The notes under the pieces are model-generated. The model had not been told where the DNA came from. It searched no databases and saw only the letters and a list, made by a program, of their open reading frames with translations. Shown here piece by piece: positions 51,455 through 56,217 of a stretch of DNA of 56,217 nt. Position 1 is the stretch's first letter. Each line of letters starts with the position of its first letter. Both the position numbers and the translations under genes were made by a program. The stretch covers positions 1 through 56,217 of the forward strand of contig CAZIPL010000006.1 of assembly GCA_964541255.1 (NCBI GenBank), read 5' to 3'. The DNA comes from CAYOSU01 sp964541255. Lineage in GTDB: Bacteria; Bacillota; Clostridia; Christensenellales; CAMQZB01.

Positions 51455-53990
51455 ACCAACTCTCCCCGTATGCGATATTGACGGTAAGCGGAACGTTCAG
51501 TTTGACGGCGCTTTCCATCTCTTCTTTCAAAATCTTGTTAACTTTATCGAACTCTTCGGGCAAACAATCTACGATAAGCTCGTCGTGAACCTGCAAGATA
51601 AGTTTTGACTTAATGTTTTCACGCATAAACCTTGCGTAAACCTTATTCATAGCGATTTTGATTATATCCGCCGCGCTTCCCTGAAGAGGCATATTCATCG
51701 CCGCTCTTTCGCCGAACGATCGCTGAACGAAGTTGTTGGAGCGTATTTCTTTGATAACCCTTCTTCTTCCCGTTATCGTCGAAACATATCCGCTTGTCTT
51801 TGCTTTTTCGACGTTACCGTCCATATACGCTTTGACGGCAGGATACATTTCGAAGTATCTCGCGATATATTGCCCAGCTTGCTTTCTCGTGATATGCAAT
51901 TGGTTCGCCAAGCCGTAATCGGATATTCCGTATATGATTCCGAAATTGACCGCTTTCGATGCTCTTCGCATAGAGTCGGTTACTTCATCAAGCGGTACGC
52001 CGAAGACAGAAGAAGCGGTCTTTGCGTGAATGTCACGACTTTCGTTATATGCTTGCAAAAGCTCCTCGTCTTTCGAAAAATGCGCCAAAAGCCTAAGCTC
52101 TATCTGCGAATAATCCGCCGACACTATCAAATTACCCGCCTTTGACGGCACGAAAAGCTTTCTCAAATCCTTGCCATCGTCCGTTCTCACTGGAATATTT
52201 TGCAAATTCGGCTCTTTCGAAGAAAGTCGCCCCGTCACCGTGAGTGCTTGATTGAAGACGGTATGAATCTTGTTGTCGGACGAAATCTGCCCTCTCAAAC
52301 CCAAGACGTAAGTTGACATAAGCTTTGCTATTTTTCTATATCGCAAAATAAGCGGTACGACGGGGTGCTTATCCTCTATCTTTTCAAGGACGTCCGCCGC
52401 CGTGGACGGTGCTTTGCCTCCTTTTTTCGTCTGCAAAAGCCCTAAGCGAGAAAGCACTTCTCCGAGCTGTTTGGGTGAATTTATATTGAAATCCTCCCCC
52501 GCGGCATTGTGTATCTCGTCGGTTAGTTCCGAAAGTTCTCTTCCGAATCTTTTTTCAAGCTCGTCCAAAACGTCGCTGTCAACCGTAAATCCCACCTTTT
52601 CCATATCGAATAATACGTCCGTCAACGGAAGTTCGACGTCGTAATACAAGCTTTCCAAATCAAGCTCTTTCAAGCTGTTTTTTAAGTTGTCTTTGATAGC
52701 GAGCATCGCGCCCGCACTAACGCATTCTTCATAGCCGTAATACTTCAAAAGGGCGGGCAAAGTGTTTACCGTGCTTTCGAAGTTCACTACGTATTGCATA
52801 AGAGACAGATCGTTTTTGACGTTCTTTGCCGTTATTCCGAACGCTTCGAGATAATAAGTAAACGCCTTTTTGTCGTAAACGGTCTTTTCTACTTTCTCGT
52901 TTTCAAAAACAACCGCAAGCTCTTTGATAAGAGCGTCTTCGCTTACCCCAGAGAAAAAGTCGAGCATAAGCAAAACTTTATAGCAACAATTCGGAGAAAA
53001 GGCGAATGTAAGGCTCTTTTCGTCGAACGAAAGCTCTTTTTTATCCGCGTTTTCTTTAATAACCTTTCTAAGGTCGTCGATATTGTCTATCGTTATCGTT
53101 TCGATGTTTATCGCTTCAGTCTCTTTCCCGTCGGAGTCGAAAAACTCCGTTCTTTTCAAAAGAGACTTGAATTCGAATTTCTCGAAAAGCTCAGTCGTCT
53201 CTTTCGGGAAAGGCAAAACGAGAGTCATTTCGTCTAAGGAATAATCTATCGGCACGTTGCAGTTTATCGTAGCAAGCGTTTTCGACATAATAGACGACTG
53301 TTCTCCGTCGATAAGCTTTGTTTTCAGCGCGCCTTTTATCTCGTCGATATGCTCGTATACACCCTCTCTCGTTCCATAGGTAGCGATGAGGTTAAGTGCG
53401 GTCTTTTCGCCTACGCCTTTGACGCCGGGGATATTATCCGACGTATCCCCCATAAGGGACTTCAAATCGATTATCTGGCTCGGAGTTAAGCCCTTTTCGT
53501 CGAAAAGGTTCTGAACGTCCATTTTCGCCAAATCCGTTATTCCCTTTTTGGTAATATAAACCGTCGTCGTATCGGAAATAAGCTGCAAATAGTCGTTATC
53601 CCCCGTCAGAACGACAGTCTCGCCCTGATATGCCAAGGCAAGCGTTCCGACGATGTCATCCGCCTCGTAGCCCTCGAGCTCAAAGTATTTTATCTTCATT
53701 GCGGAAAGCATTTTTTTGATAAGCGGAACCTGAACGCGAAGCTCTTCGGGCATCGGGTGTCGGGTTGCTTTATAGCCGTCATACATCTTATGACGAAATG
53801 TGGGCGCGTGAACGTCGAACGCAACGGCGATATATTTCGGCGAAAAGTCCGTGATCGCTTTCAAAAGCATATTCGTAAAGCCGAAAATCGCATTCGTCGG
53901 AGTTCCGTCCTTCATCGAAAAACTACCGGGAGTTGCATAAAATGCACGGTTGAACAAGCTGTTTCCGTCTATCAATAAAAGTTTTTCCAT
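51441..53990 (-). CDS. polA: DNA polymerase I
   Basis: 849 residues. N-terminal 5'-3' exonuclease domain (about 1-290) with LLIDGNSLFNRAF, ALAYQGETVVLTGDNDYLQL and GVKGVGEKTA; middle domain (about 300-480); polymerase domain (about 500-849) with DYSQIELRLLAH (motif A), RRASKAVNFGIIYG (motif B) and QVHDELI (motif C). In the middle domain the first proofreading motif DxE is not found (the corresponding stretch reads FDEKS), so 3'-5' exonuclease is probably inactive as in Bacillus and Taq. SD GAGGTAAG before the ATG. First gene of polA-coaE-slt. Confidence 0.97.
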   Translation of the reverse strand: MEKLLLIDGNSLFNRAFYATPGSFSMKDGTPTNAIFGFTNMLLKAITDFSPKYIAVAFDVHAPTFRHKMYDGYKATRHPMPEELRVQVPLIKKMLSAMKIKYFELEGYEADDIVGTLALAYQGETVVLTGDNDYLQLISDTTTVYITKKGITDLAKMDVQNLFDEKGLTPSQIIDLKSLMGDTSDNIPGVKGVGEKTALNLIATYGTREGVYEHIDEIKGALKTKLIDGEQSSIMSKTLATINCNVPIDYSLDEMTLVLPFPKETTELFEKFEFKSLLKRTEFFDSDGKETEAINIETITIDNIDDLRKVIKENADKKELSFDEKSLTFAFSPNCCYKVLLMLDFFSGVSEDALIKELAVVFENEKVEKTVYDKKAFTYYLEAFGITAKNVKNDLSLMQYVVNFESTVNTLPALLKYYGYEECVSAGAMLAIKDNLKNSLKELDLESLYYDVELPLTDVLFDMEKVGFTVDSDVLDELEKRFGRELSELTDEIHNAAGEDFNINSPKQLGEVLSRLGLLQTKKGGKAPSTAADVLEKIEDKHPVVPLILRYRKIAKLMSTYVLGLRGQISSDNKIHTVFNQALTVTGRLSSKEPNLQNIPVRTDDGKDLRKLFVPSKAGNLIVSADYSQIELRLLAHFSKDEELLQAYNESRDIHAKTASSVFGVPLDEVTDSMRRASKAVNFGIIYGISDYGLANQLHITRKQAGQYIARYFEMYPAVKAYMDGNVEKAKTSGYVSTITGRRRVIKEIRSNNFVQRSFGERAAMNMPLQGSAADIIKIAMNKVYARFMRENIKSKLILQVHDELIVDCLPEEFDKVNKILKEEMESAVKLNVPLTVNIAYGESWYEAK

Positions 53991-54068
53991 TCTTACCTCG
54001 ATTTTTTTTGCAAAAATGCCGATATTTTCTTGCCAAATCGCTTTCGGTATGCTAAAATATTTGAGCGT

Positions 54069-54155
54069 GCCGAAATGGTGGAATTGGCAGACGCGCCGGA
54101 CTCAAAATCCTGTGTTGGCAACAACGTGTGGGTTCAAGTCCCACTTTCGGCACCA
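54069..54155 (+). tRNA. tRNA-Leu (anticodon CAA)
   Basis: 87 nt: acceptor GCCGAAA / TTTCGGC with encoded ACCA, D-arm TGGTGGAATTGGCAGACG, anticodon loop CTCAAAA giving CAA, a long variable arm as in leucine tRNAs, and T-loop GGTTCAAGTCC. Preceded by AT-rich promoter sequence and followed by its own terminator. Confidence 0.97.
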
Positions 54156-54160
54156 AAAAG

Positions 54161-54197
54161 AAAATTCAGTCGAAACGCTTTCGGCTGAATTTTTTTA
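54161..54197 (+). terminator. Terminator of tRNA-Leu
   Basis: AAAATTCAG-T-CGAAA, loop CGC, TTTCG-G-CTGAATTTTTTT: strong stem with one T-G pair and a T-run, six bases after the tRNA. Confidence 0.9.
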
Positions 54198-54214
54198 TGC
54201 CTATTTAGCGTTTT

Positions 54215-54236
54215 GACTACTTTTCGAAAAGTAGTC
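54215..54236. repeat. Perfect 22-base palindrome
   Basis: GACTACTTTTC (54215-54225) followed directly by its reverse complement GAAAAGTAGTC (54226-54236), with TCTTTT after it. No loop, so as RNA it would fold with a small opened tip. It may be a second terminator after tRNA-Leu, a palindromic repeat or an operator. Confidence 0.6.
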
Positions 54237-54374
54237 TCTTTTATATTGTACCACAAAATCAAGCCATAAAACTAGGGCTATTTAATTATACACGAAATCT
54301 TATTCTTCGTAAAGCGTTTTTGAAAACGCGACGTTATCAATTGAAAGGCAAGGCGACTCAAAGCCGTATTTTTA

Positions 54375-54480
54375 GATATTTAAAATAAAGCTTTGCGAAG
54401 TTATATTAGCAAAAGTTTAAAAATTCCGCATAAAAGACGCCTTTTAGGTTCAATCGTACGAGACTATCAATGGATAGCTT
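54375..54480 (+). repeat. Dispersed intergenic repeat, copy D
   Basis: Aligns over about 100 bases with the copy at 55835 and, on the other strand, with 30790-30900. Shared blocks: AAAGCTTTGCGAAG, AAAAGACGCCTTTTAG and CGAGACTATCAATGGATA (54459-54476), the last being identical over 18 bases to 55916-55933. Confidence 0.65.
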
Positions 54481-54600
54481 CGAAGCATACAAACTTTTCG
54501 ATATAAAGAAAAAGGTCTGATTGCGTTTTGAATCAAACCTATGCTTTTCTTATGTTATCGAAGTATTTTGATTTAAGTCATGCGTATCCGCAAAATACGC

Positions 54601-55713
54601 TCAAATAAATCTTTCTATCTTAACGCTATATATATAAAGATCATCCCAGTTGCGGCGAACGACGATTTCTGCCGTGCAATTTGTGTTGTCAAAAACTATC
54701 GACCATTGCGTATTGCTCGTGATGTCCGTTTCGCTTGGCAGTTGTGCGGCGACCTTTAGGGCATCCCAAGCCGTGTTATAGGTGTAATTTCCCTCTTGTT
54801 CGCTTAACACTTCTTTAATGGCGTCATACCTTTCTTTTCCGTGACCGTATATACCGTTTCTTTGGTTCGGCAATACTTTATCCGCATAGAGCGTATAGAA
54901 ATTTGTTACGACGTCGACAGAGGTTGCCACCAATTCTCGAGTTTCACTCTCGCAATCCCATTCAACGACTTTACCGTTGCCGGACGCGTCATTGATATAG
55001 AAGTGGTAATCTTTTCCGGAAGAAGCAAACATATCATACGATTTTAGAAGAACAATAGCTTCTTCGGTCGTGGCAGCTCTATCGAGCACTAAGCGTATGG
55101 CAAGTGTAGTAAAGATTGTGTCTTTTTCGGTTTGTTGGAAAACAGGTTCGCTGTCGACTACGAGTACCGCTATGGAAACACCTTTTTCATTTATTCCGTC
55201 AAGACAAATGAACGGTGTGGTCAAAGTAGCAAGTTTTTTTGAAATACCGGACAACGGTTTGTCTGCCTTTACGTTGTTTAATGCCGCAAATGCAATGGAT
55301 TTATAGCCGTTTTTAGGCGAACAACGCACAAGCATTACGGATGTATTCTTTTTGAAGTCATAATTACGCCCCATTAAGTTGTTGCCGTCGGTAGTTGTCA
55401 TGCTAAAAGCAGAGCAAGAAAACGACGGCGCTTCCATTTTAACAGGCAGTAAAGGTAACGCTTCTTTTAGAATTGCGTCAAACATGTCTTGATTGCTTTC
55501 AATGCCATAATCAATAATGTCTTCGATGGAATAATCATAGTTGATTTCCATTGTGTAAAGATCGTATTCGTCTTCGTAAGAAGTAATCTTTTCAATAGAA
55601 TTAATCGTGCTAAAACGCGATGCGTAGATACACACAAAAGTAAGTACCAAAACAAAAACAAGACCTATAACTCCTAATACCGACCACAATATTACCTTTT
55701 TTGCTTTTGACAT
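54601..55713 (-). CDS. Membrane-anchored Ntn-hydrolase (linear amide C-N hydrolase, choloylglycine/acyltransferase-like)
   Basis: 370 residues. One N-terminal transmembrane helix (about 8-30), a 65-residue stalk, then an Ntn-hydrolase domain with the candidate nucleophile C100 in FSCSAFSMTT and the family motif NLMGRNYDF (R116, D119); later KGVSIAVL and N/R-containing motifs fit the choloylglycine hydrolase/acid ceramidase-like group. In this family Cys becomes N-terminal after cleavage, so the first 99 residues may be a removable anchor. It would act outside the cell on an amide such as a bile-acid conjugate, acyl-homoserine lactone, penicillin or N-acyl amino acid; substrate undetermined. 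SD weak. Confidence 0.82.
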   Translation of the reverse strand: MSKAKKVILWSVLGVIGLVFVLVLTFVCIYASRFSTINSIEKITSYEDEYDLYTMEINYDYSIEDIIDYGIESNQDMFDAILKEALPLLPVKMEAPSFSCSAFSMTTTDGNNLMGRNYDFKKNTSVMLVRCSPKNGYKSIAFAALNNVKADKPLSGISKKLATLTTPFICLDGINEKGVSIAVLVVDSEPVFQQTEKDTIFTTLAIRLVLDRAATTEEAIVLLKSYDMFASSGKDYHFYINDASGNGKVVEWDCESETRELVATSVDVVTNFYTLYADKVLPNQRNGIYGHGKERYDAIKEVLSEQEGNYTYNTAWDALKVAAQLPSETDITSNTQWSIVFDNTNCTAEIVVRRNWDDLYIYSVKIERFI

Positions 55714-56021
55714 ATTATTCCCCCGATAAATATATTTTCTTTATCATGTGTATTTTATTATAAACAATATGCGAGTGTCAATCCATACGTCCAAAAAAAA
55801 TTAACGAAACAGAAAATTCCCGAGTTACGCTCAACAATTAAACTACAAACAAAGCTTTGCAAAGTCGTATTAGATTTTGCTAAATGAACTAAAAAGACGT
55901 CTTTTAGACTCATTGCGAGACTATCAATGGATAAACTTGATAATAATTTATTCTATAATTGCTTTTTATATTAAAACCCACCAAAAAGGCAAATTATAAA
56001 ACTAAGTGCAACACATAGGAA
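55714..56021. other. Intergenic region with repeat copy E
   Basis: Upstream of the Ntn-hydrolase gene. Holds copy E of the dispersed repeat (55835-55940). The sequence immediately before the gene (55714-55770) is AT-rich, fit for a promoter, but no clear -35/-10 pair was chosen. Confidence 0.4.
55835..55940 (+). repeat. Dispersed intergenic repeat, copy E
   Basis: Same orientation as copy D, sharing AAAGCTTTGC, AAAAGACG(T)CTTTTAG and the identical 18-base block CGAGACTATCAATGGATA (55916-55933). Confidence 0.65.
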
Positions 56022-56053
56022 TAAAAAAAAAGTCTTGACATCGTATCAAGACT
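56022..56053 (-). terminator. Terminator of the tRNA-Gly/tRNA-Cys transcript
   Basis: AGTCTTGA (56031-56038), loop of seven, TCAAGACT (56046-56053). On the minus strand followed by nine T. Lies eight bases past the tRNA-Cys 3' end. Confidence 0.9.
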
Positions 56054-56060
56054 ATCTTAC

Positions 56061-56135
56061 TGGAGGTGCCACCCAGATTTGAACTGGGGAATAAAGGTTT
56101 TGCAGACCTTGGCCTTACCACTTGGCTATGGCACC
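56061..56135 (-). tRNA. tRNA-Cys (anticodon GCA)
   Basis: 75 nt on the minus strand: acceptor GGTGCCA / TGGCACC with encoded TCCA, D-arm AGCCAAGTGGTAAGGC, anticodon loop CTGCAAA giving GCA, T-loop AGTTCAAATCTG. Co-transcribed with the tRNA-Gly 16 bases upstream. Confidence 0.97.
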
Positions 56136-56151
56136 TCATAATAAAAAAAAA

Positions 56152-56217
56152 TGGAGCGGGAAACGGGATTCGGACCCGCGACATTTGCCTTGGCAAGGCA
56201 ACGCTCTACCACTGAGC
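56152..56217 (-). tRNA. tRNA-Gly (anticodon GCC), 5' end cut by window edge
   Basis: Minus strand; 3' end with encoded TCCA at 56152-56155, acceptor strand CCCGC, T-loop GGTCCGAATCCC, anticodon loop TTGCCAA giving GCC, D-arm GCTCAGTGGTAGAGC at the window edge. The first eight or so bases of the acceptor strand are outside. Confidence 0.95.

Larger units (their letters stand above)
54198..54600. other. Intergenic region with a perfect palindrome and a repeat copy
   Basis: After the tRNA-Leu terminator: a 22-base palindrome (54215-54236) and copy D of the dispersed repeat (54375-54480). 54240-54370 and 54490-54600 are AT-rich and I see nothing there. Confidence 0.5.

Noticed and set aside
1..56217. 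CRISPR arrays, insertion sequences, prophage or toxin-antitoxin genes
   Set aside because: No regularly spaced direct repeats, transposase, integrase or phage structural genes were recognised on either strand.

Overview
The window (about 42% G+C by eye) looks like a chromosomal piece of an anaerobic, spore-forming Firmicute of the Clostridia type, probably an uncultured gut lineage; I cannot place it to genus. The evidence is a gerA-type germinant receptor operon, spoIIR-sleB-ypeB, a collagen-like spore-surface protein, a large Firmicutes-type SRP RNA, a lysine L-box riboswitch, rubrerythrin, and a Na+-pumping decarboxylase beta/gamma pair. Strong SD sequences (AAGGAGG) and sigma-A type promoters are visible in several places.

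Layout. 1-8.2 kb: a sugar-catabolic locus with a divergent GPH-family sugar transporter (cut by the window edge) and an operon of YihQ-clade GH31 glycosidase, RpiB/LacAB-like isomerase, iron alcohol dehydrogenase, fucose/arabinose-isomerase-fold protein, DUF4867 cupin-like protein and ROK repressor. 8.6-11.1 kb: a circularly permuted GH3 glycosidase. 11.5-18.7 kb: a germination island, gerA-gerB-gerC plus a 48-aa gene, convergent with spoIIR-sleB-(Lys-rich protein)-ypeB. 19-22.5 kb: ABC exporter, rubrerythrin, an MFS remnant, a collagen-like protein. 22.6-25.9 kb: decarboxylase gamma and beta subunits, YhhN, cyclophilin. 26-33.7 kb: ileS (type 2)-methyltransferase-pseudouridine synthase, GltS, an acyltransferase with a zinc ribbon. 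33.9-36.7 kb: SRP RNA, a structured leader RNA candidate, then a DUF1538 transporter with two PII-like proteins. 37.1-43.1 kb: an ABC ATPase/permease pair without a binding protein, YkvI, and a TPR/methyltransferase/membrane operon. 43.2-46.2 kb: lysine riboswitch-asd-dapA-dapB. 46.4-54 kb: PhoR/PhoB-like pair with a Na/Pi transporter, then polA-coaE-lytic transglycosylase. 54-56.2 kb: tRNA-Leu, a membrane-anchored Ntn amidohydrolase, tRNA-Cys and a partial tRNA-Gly.

Most interesting. (1) The GH31 is clearly of the sulfoquinovosidase (YihQ) clade but carries Gln where the sulfonate-binding Arg should be, and its operon partner RpiB-like protein lacks both usual histidines including the ring-opening one; the operon resembles but does not equal known sulfoglycolysis loci and may be an undescribed glycoside pathway. 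(2) A ~185-nt leader before the DUF1538-PII-PII operon has a long-range helix mutually exclusive with a terminator: a candidate new riboswitch or attenuator. (3) A degenerate intergenic repeat family recurs at least five times. (4) Several small or unusual sporulation-linked genes (48-aa gene after gerC, Lys-rich protein between sleB and ypeB, GerC without a lipobox).

All calls come from reading the sequence and remembered family features; no database search was run.
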